A stretch of 7,663 nt of DNA from Candidatus Calidifonticultor daggyaiensis. GTDB lineage: Bacteria > Actinomycetota > Humimicrobiia > Humimicrobiales > Humimicrobiaceae. Location: positions 1-7,663 of the forward strand of contig JACVJA010000062.1 in assembly GCA_015661035.1 (NCBI GenBank), in the 5' to 3' direction. The stretch's first letter is position 1, and every line of letters begins with the position of its first letter. Positions 1-7,082 of the stretch are shown here, piece after piece. The position numbers and the translations under genes were made by a program. Under the pieces are notes generated by a model. It was given only the letters and a program-made list of their open reading frames with translations. It ran no database searches and was not told where the DNA came from.

Positions 1-125
1 ATAGAATAAAATAATAAAATAAAGTATAAAAAAATAAGTTTATAATTTTATATTCTTGATATTAAATGAAAAATAATTAAATATTTATAAAAAAACATAA
101 AAGTTGTAAGAATAAATTAATAAAA

Positions 126-1643
126 ATGAAAATAAATACATTTGAAGCAATAAATATTAAGAAAAGATTTGAAGGTGTTGTAGCTATAGAAAATGTAAGT
201 CTTAATTTTTGTGGCCCTAAGATTTGTGGTCTAGTGGGTGCCAATGGGTCTGGTAAAACGACATTTGCAAAAATTTGTTGTGGTTTAGTTGGAAAAGATG
301 AAGGGTATATTAAAATTAATGGTCAAAATGTTGATATAAATACACCATTAGATGCTAAGAAATATGGCATTGTTTTAGCGCACCAAAACCTTAGTCTAAT
401 ACCTGATTTGACTGTTTGGGAAAATATAGATTTAGGTCATGAGGATAGGCAAAGTTTGTTTTTTTTAAATACAAAGAAATCCCGTAACACAGCATTTAAT
501 TTTTTGGAAGAATTAACAGAAGGGGAAATTTCTATTGATGATAAAATTACAAATTTGTCTCCTTCTTACAGGCAAATTGTTGAAATTGTAAAAGCATTAT
601 CACAAAATCCTAATTTATTAATTTTAGACGAACCAACGGCAGCGCTTGAATATTTTCAAGTTGAAAGGCTTTTTAAAAAAATTCATGAACTAAAAGAAAA
701 AGGGGTCTCTATTATATTTATTTCACATAGAATGCAGGAAATTATAAAAATTTGTGATGTTGTTTTTGCTTTTAGAAATGGAAATTTAGCAGGTTTTGTA
801 GATTTTAATGAAAACCCAAGAGACGAAAATTTAATAATTCCATTAGTAACAGGAAAAGAGGGTTATAAGTTAAATAATATTAAAGGTTGCAAGAGAGATT
901 TTTCGAATAAAAAGACTGTTATTGAATTGAAAGATGTTAATCTTAAATCTAAATTAAGAAATATCAATTTAAGTGTAAAAGAGGGAGAAATATTAGGCAT
1001 AGGAGGATTGCAGGGACAAGGGCAAGATTATTTAACAATGGTTTTAGCAGGTGTAGTTCCAATTACTTCCGGAAAGATATATATAGAGGGTACAGAGGTG
1101 AAATTTAGTCAACCCTTAGATGCTATAAAAAAGGGAATTTATTTTATACCTGGTGAACGAACAACTGAGGGCTTATTTATGGATAGGAGTGTTTTTAATA
1201 ATTTAATTTATCCCAGACTTTCTTTAAATAAAGATAGTTTCATTTTGAATTTAATAAAACTTTTTAAAATTTCTGATAATATAATTAAAAAAGTTACATT
1301 AGAACCTCCAAAGAGAGATATGATTGTTAGTAATTTAAGTGGAGGTAATCAGCAAAAAGTAGTTTTTGGGCGTTGGCTTCAATTCAATCCAAAAATTTTA
1401 GTTTTAAATGACCCAGCAAAAGGTGTTGATATCCAGGCAAGAAATGACCTTTTTAACATTGTTAAGGAGTTATCAAACAATGGCACAACTGTTATCCTGT
1501 ATTCCACTAGCAATGAAGAGCTGATTAATAATTGCGACAGAGTTATTATACTTTTTGAGGGTGAGCTAGTAGAAGAAATACAGTATGATGATATTTGTCA
1601 CGAAAAGTTAGTATCTTCTTCCTTAAGGGTTAAAGGAGATTAA
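126..1643 (+). CDS. Sugar ABC transporter ATP-binding protein, RbsA/MglA-type, two nucleotide-binding domains
   Basis: Cytoplasmic ATPase that would power the import permeases encoded immediately downstream. Its 505 residues match the usual length of the ribose/galactose/xylose (CUT2) double cassette. Domain 1 has Walker A GANGSGKTT (38-46), a Q-loop Gln at 87, the degenerate signature LSPSYRQ (144-150) common in this family, Walker B LLILDEPTAAL (164-174) and H-loop His201. Domain 2 has a lysine-less Walker A region GGLQGQGQ (293-300), a canonical signature LSGGNQQ (404-410), an altered Walker B LVLNDP (425-430) and no H-loop histidine (YSTSNEEL). One ATP site therefore looks competent and the other degenerate. 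The ATG at 126 is the only start after the in-frame stop at 78-80, but no good Shine-Dalgarno precedes it. The stop is one base before the next start, so the genes are co-transcribed. The family call is firm; the transported sugar cannot be read from the sequence. Confidence 0.95.
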   Translation: MKINTFEAINIKKRFEGVVAIENVSLNFCGPKICGLVGANGSGKTTFAKICCGLVGKDEGYIKINGQNVDINTPLDAKKYGIVLAHQNLSLIPDLTVWENIDLGHEDRQSLFFLNTKKSRNTAFNFLEELTEGEISIDDKITNLSPSYRQIVEIVKALSQNPNLLILDEPTAALEYFQVERLFKKIHELKEKGVSIIFISHRMQEIIKICDVVFAFRNGNLAGFVDFNENPRDENLIIPLVTGKEGYKLNNIKGCKRDFSNKKTVIELKDVNLKSKLRNINLSVKEGEILGIGGLQGQGQDYLTMVLAGVVPITSGKIYIEGTEVKFSQPLDAIKKGIYFIPGERTTEGLFMDRSVFNNLIYPRLSLNKDSFILNLIKLFKISDNIIKKVTLEPPKRDMIVSNLSGGNQQKVVFGRWLQFNPKILVLNDPAKGVDIQARNDLFNIVKELSNNGTTVILYSTSNEELINNCDRVIILFEGELVEEIQYDDICHEKLVSSSLRVKGD

Positions 1644-1644
1644 A

Positions 1645-2640
1645 ATGAATTTTAATAAAAAATCTGGTATTAATAACAAAATTTCTAAGGGCCTTTTTTA
1701 TAAAATTTATAAAGATACTTCTTTTCCCAGCCTTGTTATATTTATATTATTACTAATAGCTAATGCAATTTTACAGCCAAACTTCTTTAGCTTATCTGTA
1801 ATAAAGACAAATTTCATGACTTTTACACCTTTAATCTTAGTCGCAATAGCTCAATCAATTGTTATTATATCTGGCAGTATTGATTTTTCTGTTGGTGCTT
1901 CTTTATCTTTTTTCACATGTATGACTGCATATTTTATGAATGATAAAAATGTCTTTTTGGTAATATTTTTAGGTTTTTTAACCATAGTATTATTAAACGG
2001 ACTTTTAAATGGAATTCTAATTGGTAGACTAAATTTACAGCCTCTTATAGCAACTTATTCTACTCAAGCTATTATGCTAGGGCTAGCAATGTTTATAATG
2101 CCTGTTGCAGGTGGTTATGTGCCTAAGTTTTTTTATAAATTCTATAGCAGTTTTTTATTTAAATTTATACCAGTTCCTGTCATGATTTTAATTGTTGGGT
2201 TTGTTATATGGTATATTATTAGCAGAACAGTTGCTTATAAGTATATATATGCCGTTGGTGGTTTTGAGGATGGTGCATTTGCTTCAGGGATTAAAGTTAA
2301 AAATATAAGAGTATTATCACACTTAATTGCAAGTATTTTTATAGGCATTGCTGGAATATGCTTGCTGATGCTTTCAGGTACAGGCGAGTGGCGAAACGGA
2401 ACACCTTACCTAATAAATTCTGTAGCCGCTGCTTTGATTGGAGGTGTTTCCCTAAGAGGCGGAAAAGGTAATATTATTGGAGCTATTTTTGGAGCCTTAA
2501 TTATTGGACTATTAAACAACATAATATTTTTTGCTAAGGTTAGTTCTTATTATCAGATTTTTGCTAAGGGTATGATTATACTTTTAGCATTAAGCTTAGC
2601 TTCTATTCCAAAATTATATGAAGCAAAATATAAAATTTAA
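1645..2640 (+). CDS. Sugar ABC transporter permease, RbsC-type (first of two)
   Basis: Integral inner-membrane subunit of the importer, BPD_transp_2 family (RbsC/XylH/MglC relatives). The 331 residues are mostly hydrophobic segments, probably 8-10 helices, after a basic N-terminus of about 25 residues. Family landmarks are ISGSIDFSVGA (75-85), matching the usual SGGIDLSVG, and the late glycine-rich stretch AALIGGVSLRGGKGNIIGA (262-280), which contacts the ATPase region in this family. The start is well supported: AAGGAG at 1633-1638 lies six bases before the ATG, inside the end of the ATPase gene, giving translational coupling. It is paired with a second, different permease downstream, so the channel is probably a heterodimer rather than the RbsC homodimer. 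Confidence 0.93.
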   Translation: MNFNKKSGINNKISKGLFYKIYKDTSFPSLVIFILLLIANAILQPNFFSLSVIKTNFMTFTPLILVAIAQSIVIISGSIDFSVGASLSFFTCMTAYFMNDKNVFLVIFLGFLTIVLLNGLLNGILIGRLNLQPLIATYSTQAIMLGLAMFIMPVAGGYVPKFFYKFYSSFLFKFIPVPVMILIVGFVIWYIISRTVAYKYIYAVGGFEDGAFASGIKVKNIRVLSHLIASIFIGIAGICLLMLSGTGEWRNGTPYLINSVAAALIGGVSLRGGKGNIIGAIFGALIIGLLNNIIFFAKVSSYYQIFAKGMIILLALSLASIPKLYEAKYKI

Positions 2641-2673
2641 TTAGTACATAATTTGAATTGGGGCAGTTTTATT

Positions 2674-3696
2674 ATGAATGAAAACGTAAAAATTAATAAT
2701 TTTAATATAAAAATTAAAAGTTTTTTTAGAAGAGTTTTTTTAGATAAGGTAATAATAGCTTATTTGCTTGTTTTGTTATTATTTGTAGCAGGTGAAATTT
2801 TTTTAAAAGGGTTTTTAACTTTTTCACACGTAATGGCAGTATTACAAGCTTCTTTTTTTGTTGGTATTATCGCACTTGCCCAAACATTTGTTGTAATTTC
2901 AGGGAAGGAAGACTTTGATTTATCAGTGGGAGCAACCTTAACAGTTGGAGTATTGTTGGGTGCAGCAATTTTAAATGGGAAAAACACAAATATTTTTTAC
3001 GCATTGATTGCTGTATTAATTGCAGGATTCATTTTTGGAACAATAAATGGCCTAGGTATTGCTTATTTAGGTATTTCTCCTCTTATAATGACTTTAGCAC
3101 TGGCAATGGTAATTGAGGGTATTTTACTTTTTGTTACTAAAGGTTTCTTATATGGGAAAGCATCCAGCGTTTTGGAATTAATAGGTAAAGATTTTTTAAA
3201 TATTAAACTTTTTGGTCATCTTTTAAAAATTCCTTGGGTAAATATAATTTGGCTTGTATTACTTTTACTATCGGTATTAATTTTAAATAGAACAAGGGTT
3301 GGTTTAGTTTTAAGGGGCGTAGGTTCAAATATTAGGGCAGCAGAATTATTAGGTGTTAGAGTAAAGATGGTTAAAACATTAGTTTATAGTTTTTCTGGAA
3401 TGGTTTCAGCATTTATGGGGTTATTATTATTAGGGTATGTGGGTACCCCAAATATAAGTTTGGGACTTGGTCATAAAATAAATTACCCAATGTTATCGAT
3501 TATTGCGGTAATTATAGGTGGTATTGGTGGTGGTCATGGCAGTTATGTTGGAGCAGTCGCTGGTTCAATATTTGTTGTTACTTTAAATAGTATATTAACT
3601 ACTTTAGGTTTTGATGATGGTTCAAGGATGGCTATCTCTGGAGTTGTGCTATTAATTTTATTAATTGCATATACTAGAAGATCAAAAAATATTTAA
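2674..3696 (+). CDS. Sugar ABC transporter permease, RbsC-type (second of two)
   Basis: Second membrane subunit of the importer, 340 residues from the chosen start. A basic N-terminus is followed by repeated hydrophobic helices. Family landmarks, counted from the ATG at 2674, are ISGKEDFDLSVGA (75-87), a longer version of the SGGIDLSVG motif, and GGIGGGHGSYVGAVAGS (282-298), matching the GGxSxxGGxGxxxGAxxG stretch. The frame is also open from a TTG at 2653, seven codons earlier, but that start has no ribosome site. The ATG at 2674 has a modest TTGGGG (2658-2663) about ten bases upstream and gives a more usual N-terminus, so I prefer it. It lies 33 bases after the first permease, in the same operon. 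The substrate is unknown. Confidence 0.92.
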   Translation: MNENVKINNFNIKIKSFFRRVFLDKVIIAYLLVLLLFVAGEIFLKGFLTFSHVMAVLQASFFVGIIALAQTFVVISGKEDFDLSVGATLTVGVLLGAAILNGKNTNIFYALIAVLIAGFIFGTINGLGIAYLGISPLIMTLALAMVIEGILLFVTKGFLYGKASSVLELIGKDFLNIKLFGHLLKIPWVNIIWLVLLLLSVLILNRTRVGLVLRGVGSNIRAAELLGVRVKMVKTLVYSFSGMVSAFMGLLLLGYVGTPNISLGLGHKINYPMLSIIAVIIGGIGGGHGSYVGAVAGSIFVVTLNSILTTLGFDDGSRMAISGVVLLILLIAYTRRSKNI

Positions 3697-3711
3697 CAAA
3701 AATTAGTAATT

Positions 3712-3726
3712 GTTTAAGCATTAAAC
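3712..3726. promoter_or_regulatory. Palindrome GTTTAA-GCA-TTAAAC, possible operator
   Basis: Perfect 6-bp inverted repeat with a 3-base spacer, 16 bases after the stop of the second permease. It shares the GTTTA/TAAAC half-site with the palindrome at 3796-3808 and with single copies at 3741 and 3782. Operator function is inference; in DNA this AT-rich, short palindromes also arise by chance. Confidence 0.35.
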
Positions 3727-3790
3727 TGATTTTTTAACTTGTTTATTCTACTTTTTTCTTATATTTTAATTTTAAATTTTAGTTTAATAA

Positions 3791-3813
3791 ATAAGTAAAC
3801 TAAGTTTATTTAT
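3791..3813. promoter_or_regulatory. Near-perfect 23-bp palindrome centred on TAAACTAAGTTTA, possible operator
   Basis: The core TAAACT-A-AGTTTA (3796-3808) is a perfect inverted repeat. It extends four more matching pairs on each side (ATAA with TTAT) past one mismatch (G3795 opposite T3809). A further AGTTTA at 3781-3786 can also pair with TAAACT. It lies about 100 bases before the methyltransferase start, a plausible place for a repressor or activator site controlling the downstream genes. No regulator gene is in the window. Confidence 0.4.
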
Positions 3814-3826
3814 AAATAATACAATT

Positions 3827-3854
3827 TTTAGTAGAAATTATACTAAGTTTTTTT
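3827..3854 (+). terminator. Weak hairpin followed by T7 run
   Basis: TTAGTA (3828-3833) pairs with TACTAA (3841-3846) around a 7-base loop, with a possible T-G wobble extending the stem, and is followed by seven T (3848-3854). The stem is short and almost all A-T, so it could be a weak terminator of the importer transcript or an attenuator in the methyltransferase leader, or it could be chance. Confidence 0.3.
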
Positions 3855-3911
3855 GCAACTAGTAAATCTATTTGATTTTTATAAAATTTAAAATTTCTGC
3901 TAGGAGGTTTT

Positions 3912-5105
3912 ATGAGTGATACGATGGAAGAATTGTATAATTTAAGATTAAAAAGGTACAAAAAAGCTATGTTAAATGAAAAACCAGATAAAGTGCCATT
4001 AAGAGTTTTTGCTGCAGAGTTTTCTTCAAAATATGCTGGCTTCACAGTTCAAGAGGCGACTTATGATTATAATATTGCATTTGAGGCAGTTAGAAAATGT
4101 GCAAAAGACTTTAACTGGGATGCGACTGTTCTTAACATGATTTATGTTTGGGGTGGCATAATTGATGCTTTTGGCCAGAAGTATTATAAATTACCAGGTT
4201 TGAACTTACCTATAAACACAGGTTTTCAATATTTAGAACCACCTGATGAAGAGACTACTTATATGCATGAAGACGAATACGACTTATTAATAGAAAACCC
4301 TACAGAATATCTTATGAACATATGGATTCCAAGAATATCAAAATATGTTGTAGCTCCAGGAGAGAGAAATAGCTATATTAATAATGCAGCTTGGTTAAAG
4401 GGTGGAATTGCAATGATGAAATATTTTAATGATTTTGGAAAGGCAGCAGAATTATTAAAAAAAGAATGTGGAGCAGTTAGTGCAATTTGTGGGATTCTAA
4501 AATCACCATTTGATGTTATTGCAGATAAGCTAAGAGGTTTTAGGCAGGTTTGTATAGATGTCTTTAGGCAACCAAAAAAGGTAGAAAAAGCTTGTGAAGC
4601 TCTTATGCCTCATTTATTCCAGAATGCCCTTATTAGTTCTGACCCAGAAAAGAATTTACCTGTTTCGATATGGCTGCACAGAGGAACTTTATTTAATAGG
4701 AAAATGTATGAACAATTTTTTTGGCCTACCACAAAGGAAATAATTACTAATTTATGGAAGAATGGTATTCAAACATTATGGTATGCAGAAGGTAATTGGG
4801 ATCAATGGTTAGATTATACTTTAGAACTTCCAGAAAAAAGTATTATATATCATGTAGATCAAGGAAATATTTTTGATGTTTACAAAAAAATAAATGGTAA
4901 ATTTGCGATTTCTGGTGGGGTACCAAATGATATGCTTGCTTTCTCAAACCCTGAGGATGTAAAGAAGTATTGCAAAAAAATTATACTAGAAGTTGGCAAA
5001 AATGGTGGATACATAATGGATGCTGGAGCAATAATTATGAGTGATGCTAAAGCTGAAAATATAAAGGCTATGACAGAGGCTGTTGAAGAGTTTGGTTATT
5101 ATTAA
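3912..5105 (+). CDS. Uroporphyrinogen decarboxylase (URO-D) superfamily corrinoid methyltransferase
   Basis: Probably a cytoplasmic methyltransferase that moves a methyl group from a substrate to a corrinoid protein, the likely partner being the one at 5568-6200. The 397 residues form a URO-D-like TIM barrel. Recognisable stretches are NEKPDKVPL (22-30), WLHRG (254-258), YAEGNWDQWLDY (291-302), IIYHVDQGN (311-319), FAISGGVPND (331-340) and the C-terminal GGYIMDAGA (365-373) with AENIKAM (381-387). In the MtaA/MtbA branch, zinc is held by a His-x-Cys pair and a later Cys near a Pro-Gly-Cys-Gly turn. Here the first site reads H314-V-D316 and the second reads DAGAI, so both cysteines are absent. 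This points away from an MtaA-type enzyme and toward a substrate-side demethylase branch, or a metal site built differently. True heme-pathway HemE is unlikely given the context and divergent sequence. AGGAGG at 3902-3907 sets the start, with four bases of spacing. Confidence 0.85.
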   Translation: MSDTMEELYNLRLKRYKKAMLNEKPDKVPLRVFAAEFSSKYAGFTVQEATYDYNIAFEAVRKCAKDFNWDATVLNMIYVWGGIIDAFGQKYYKLPGLNLPINTGFQYLEPPDEETTYMHEDEYDLLIENPTEYLMNIWIPRISKYVVAPGERNSYINNAAWLKGGIAMMKYFNDFGKAAELLKKECGAVSAICGILKSPFDVIADKLRGFRQVCIDVFRQPKKVEKACEALMPHLFQNALISSDPEKNLPVSIWLHRGTLFNRKMYEQFFWPTTKEIITNLWKNGIQTLWYAEGNWDQWLDYTLELPEKSIIYHVDQGNIFDVYKKINGKFAISGGVPNDMLAFSNPEDVKKYCKKIILEVGKNGGYIMDAGAIIMSDAKAENIKAMTEAVEEFGYY

Positions 5106-5257
5106 TTTATTTATAATATAAGTATATTTAAAATAAGTAAGTATTATATGTAAAGTAATAAATAAAATGATTAAATTCCTTTTTTAAGTAAAGGATTTCA
5201 TAACTTATTTTTTGTTATTAATGATTTTTTTTGAATTATTAGTTAAAGGGGGCCCTT
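5106..5257. other. Intergenic region with possible paired RNA hairpins
   Basis: No gene is seen in these 152 bases. TCCTTT (5177-5182) pairs with AAAGGA (5190-5195), and the stem extends by AAA/TTT across a one-base bulge. A second small hairpin, ATAAC (5200-5204) with GTTAT (5214-5218), follows, and then T8 at 5225-5232. The layout could act as a partial terminator or processing site that sets the level of the downstream genes relative to the methyltransferase. Both stems are weak, so this is tentative. Confidence 0.35.
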
Positions 5258-5446
5258 ATGAATAAAAAATTTGATGAAAACGAGCACCAAAATGGAATAA
5301 ATCCTAATCCTGGTGAGTTAATACCTTGGGAGCTAAAAGAAAAAGAAGAGGAAATTGTTGGTGATAAAGATATAATAAAGGAACAATGGTATTCGATTGA
5401 GAAACTAGCTTATCGTTTTGTTTGGGCAATAGTTACCGATTTTTAG
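5258..5446 (+). CDS. Small hypothetical acidic protein between methyltransferase and corrinoid protein
   Basis: I do not recognise this 62-residue protein. It is probably soluble and strongly charged, with about 14 acidic and 8 basic residues, three tryptophans (24, 44, 56), an Asn/Pro-rich stretch INPNPGELIPWE (14-25), an acidic lysine-rich helix-like segment (26-42) and a hydrophobic tail AYRFVWAIVTDF (51-62). It has no signal peptide and no Cys, and no metal or nucleotide motif. Translation is supported by an unusually G-rich site, AAAGGGGG (5245-5252), five bases before the ATG, in otherwise AT-rich DNA. No frame continues the protein after the TAG, so it does not look like a simple frameshift remnant. 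Its position between two parts of a methyltransfer system suggests a link, but this is guilt by association only. It could also be a degenerate remnant. Confidence 0.6.
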   Translation: MNKKFDENEHQNGINPNPGELIPWELKEKEEEIVGDKDIIKEQWYSIEKLAYRFVWAIVTDF

Positions 5447-5567
5447 TAATTTTAATAATTTTATTTGTAAAAGTTAATTGTTCAAATAATTATTTTAGTT
5501 TTTATTTAATAAATTTTTTAAAAGTTTTTATAATTTTTATTTTTTATTTATTATCTAAGGAGTATCT
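5447..5567. other. AT-rich spacer before corrinoid protein gene
   Basis: These 121 bases are almost all A and T, with no gene and no convincing hairpin. A TATAAT at 5529-5534 has a poor upstream partner (TTAATA at 5506-5511, 17-base spacing), so an internal promoter is possible but weakly supported. Confidence 0.5.
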
Positions 5568-6200
5568 ATGGAAATAAAAGACGATTTAAGTTTAGCTTTA
5601 TCTTTATTGGATGAAAAGAAAGTTGATAAGATTGTGAAAGAGAGGATTGAAAACAATATACCTGCTCTTGAAATATTAAAAAATCTACAAGATGGATTAT
5701 TTCAAATTGGGAATTTGTTTGAAAAGGGAGAATTATTTGTTCCTGAACTCATATATGGTGGAATGATAATGAAAAAGCAAATGGACTTATTAAAGCCTCT
5801 TCTTAAAGGCGAGAATTTTGGTAAAAAAGGCAAAGTAGTATTAGGCACTGTTTATGGTGATATCCATGATATTGGTAAGGATATTGTAAAAACTCTTTTA
5901 GAAGGCGCTGGTTATGAAGTAGTTGATCTAGGAACAAATGTAAAACCAGAATTATTTGTAGAATCTGCTAAAAATAATAACATTAGAATTGTTGGTTTAA
6001 GTGCACTTCTCACTATTTCTTTTGAGTCTATTGCAAAAACTGTGGAAGCTTTTATAAAAGAAGGAATAAGAGATAAAGTAAAAATTATGGTAGGTGGTGC
6101 ACCTGTAACTGATTTAGTTGCAAGAAGCACGGGGTGTGATTTTTATGGCAAAGATGCTTATGAAGGTTTGAAATATGTTGAAAATTTTTATAAGTCCTAA
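5568..6200 (+). CDS. Corrinoid (cobalamin-binding) methyl-carrier protein, MtaC/MtbC/MtvC-like
   Basis: Cytoplasmic methyl carrier that takes a methyl group on its cobalt and passes it to a second methyltransferase. Its 210 residues are the typical length for this family. Residues 1-85 form the helical cap domain (B12-binding_2), with the conserved stretch GELFVPELIYGG (54-65). Residues 88-207 form the Rossmann-like B12 domain. The base-off ligand motif is GDIHDIGK (97-104), with His100 as the lower cobalt ligand, followed by GYEVVDLGTNV (115-125), the SALLT segment (145-149) and VGGAPVT (175-181), which line the cofactor tail. AAGGAG at 5557-5562 sets the ATG. The upstream URO-D-type enzyme is its likely methyl donor partner. 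The corrinoid:THF methyltransferase and the reductive activator expected to work with it are not in this window. Confidence 0.95.
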   Translation: MEIKDDLSLALSLLDEKKVDKIVKERIENNIPALEILKNLQDGLFQIGNLFEKGELFVPELIYGGMIMKKQMDLLKPLLKGENFGKKGKVVLGTVYGDIHDIGKDIVKTLLEGAGYEVVDLGTNVKPELFVESAKNNNIRIVGLSALLTISFESIAKTVEAFIKEGIRDKVKIMVGGAPVTDLVARSTGCDFYGKDAYEGLKYVENFYKS

Positions 6201-6233
6201 ATTACATAATATTTTTTAAGTAAGGAGGCAAAA

Positions 6234-7082
6234 TTGCAAATTGGTGTTTTTTTATTAATTAAGCCTTTTTCGGGAATTGAAGACCAGTTGAGAATTGCTA
6301 AGAGCATGGGCTTTAACTGTGCAGATATTACAGATACTAATAGCGGTGGTAGTATGTTGGGCACTGCTGGATTTAGCCCCACAATTAGCTTGGATGATAA
6401 TCCATTTGATATAAAAAGACTATTTGGCAAATATAATATGAAAATTTCAACTATTTGTGCTCATGCAAATTTATTAGATCCTACTAAACCTAGTAGATAC
6501 AGTACGCCTGAGATAATGAAAGCAATAAAATTTGCAGCAGCGATAAACGTAACTGATGTTATAACAACTGAAAATGAACCACATACAGAGTGGGCAAAGA
6601 AATTAACTTTTGAACAAAAAGCATTTGTTATTGCAGAAAAGCTTTTTGAGCCTGTCAAATTTGCAAATGATTATGGTGTAAGGTTGTTAATTGAAAATCA
6701 TGGGCCTGTAACTGATAAAATTGAAGGCTTAAAATTAATTTTTGATATTCTTGATAATCCAGAATCATTAGGTATTAATTTAGATACTGGAAATAGCTGG
6801 CTCGGTGGGTCTGATCCTGTTGAAATTGCAAAGGTTTTTAAAAATAAAATTTATCATGTTCATTGGAAGGATTTAGGTACTGATTGGCTACCATTTAGAG
6901 GAATAAAATATGGGGCTGGTTTTTCCAATATTGCTATTGGTGATGGATTAATTGATATTAAAGGTGTATGCGAAATATTGAAAGATAAGGATATAGAGTA
7001 TTCTACTTTAGAAATAGTTGGGGACAAGGAAATTTTTGAAAAAAGTATTAATTTTTTAGCCTCTTTTGGATTTATTTTATGA
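6234..7082 (+). CDS. Sugar phosphate isomerase/epimerase family TIM-barrel protein (xylose isomerase-like)
   Basis: Probably a metal-dependent cytoplasmic isomerase, epimerase or dehydratase acting on a sugar, cyclitol or keto-sugar. Its 282 residues fit the AP_endonuc_2/xylose-isomerase-like family (relatives include IolE, IolI and tagatose/psicose 3-epimerases). The expected metal ligands can be placed at Glu154 (LIENHG), Asp184 (NLDTGN), His210 (YHVHWKD, with His208 nearby) and Glu260 (STLEIVG); His77 (ICAHANL) is a further conserved-type position. TTG is the start: GGAGG at 6224-6228 lies five bases upstream and no better codon is near. It is 33 bases after the corrinoid gene and clearly in the same operon. 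In context it may handle the carbon skeleton left after demethylation, or open the substrate to methyl transfer. The exact reaction cannot be read from the sequence, and a non-sugar role is possible. Confidence 0.88.
   Translation: MQIGVFLLIKPFSGIEDQLRIAKSMGFNCADITDTNSGGSMLGTAGFSPTISLDDNPFDIKRLFGKYNMKISTICAHANLLDPTKPSRYSTPEIMKAIKFAAAINVTDVITTENEPHTEWAKKLTFEQKAFVIAEKLFEPVKFANDYGVRLLIENHGPVTDKIEGLKLIFDILDNPESLGINLDTGNSWLGGSDPVEIAKVFKNKIYHVHWKDLGTDWLPFRGIKYGAGFSNIAIGDGLIDIKGVCEILKDKDIEYSTLEIVGDKEIFEKSINFLASFGFIL

Larger units (their letters stand above)
3697..3911. other. Intergenic region between importer and methyltransferase genes
   Basis: This 215-base, extremely AT-rich stretch contains no convincing gene. 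It separates the importer operon from the methyltransferase block. GTTTA occurs at 3712, 3741, 3782 and 3804, and its complement TAAAC at 3722 and 3796, forming two palindromes listed separately. A short hairpin with a T run lies at 3827-3854. I saw no cobalamin riboswitch: the B12-box GCCACTG is absent and there is too little GC for the usual helices. No promoter with both boxes well matched could be picked out. Confidence 0.7.

Noticed and set aside
1..125. Promoter for the importer operon (TATAAT at 41-46, TTGATA at 56-61)
   Set aside because: The boxes do not combine at a workable spacing, and such hexamers are expected by chance in this AT-rich DNA; the operon probably starts upstream.
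2760..2987. Reverse-strand open frame of 75 codons inside the second permease
   Set aside because: Antisense shadow of a clear membrane protein gene; its composition reflects the reverse complement of hydrophobic codons.
3853..3885. Promoter TTGCAA ... TATAAA before the methyltransferase
   Set aside because: The spacing is about 21 bases, outside the usual 16-19, and neither box is strong.
3697..3911. Possible cobalamin riboswitch upstream of the corrinoid-related genes
   Set aside because: No B12-box and far too little GC for the conserved helices; only short AT palindromes are present.
3806..4045. Reverse-strand open frame of 79 codons
   Set aside because: It overlaps the well-supported methyltransferase start and ribosome site and has no ribosome site or family resemblance of its own.
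5912..6130. Reverse-strand open frame of 72 codons inside the corrinoid protein
   Set aside because: Antisense to the conserved B12-binding domain; no independent signals.
6197..6658. Two reverse-strand open frames (6197-6430 and 6461-6658)
   Set aside because: Both lie antisense to the isomerase gene, which has clear metal-ligand motifs and a strong ribosome site.
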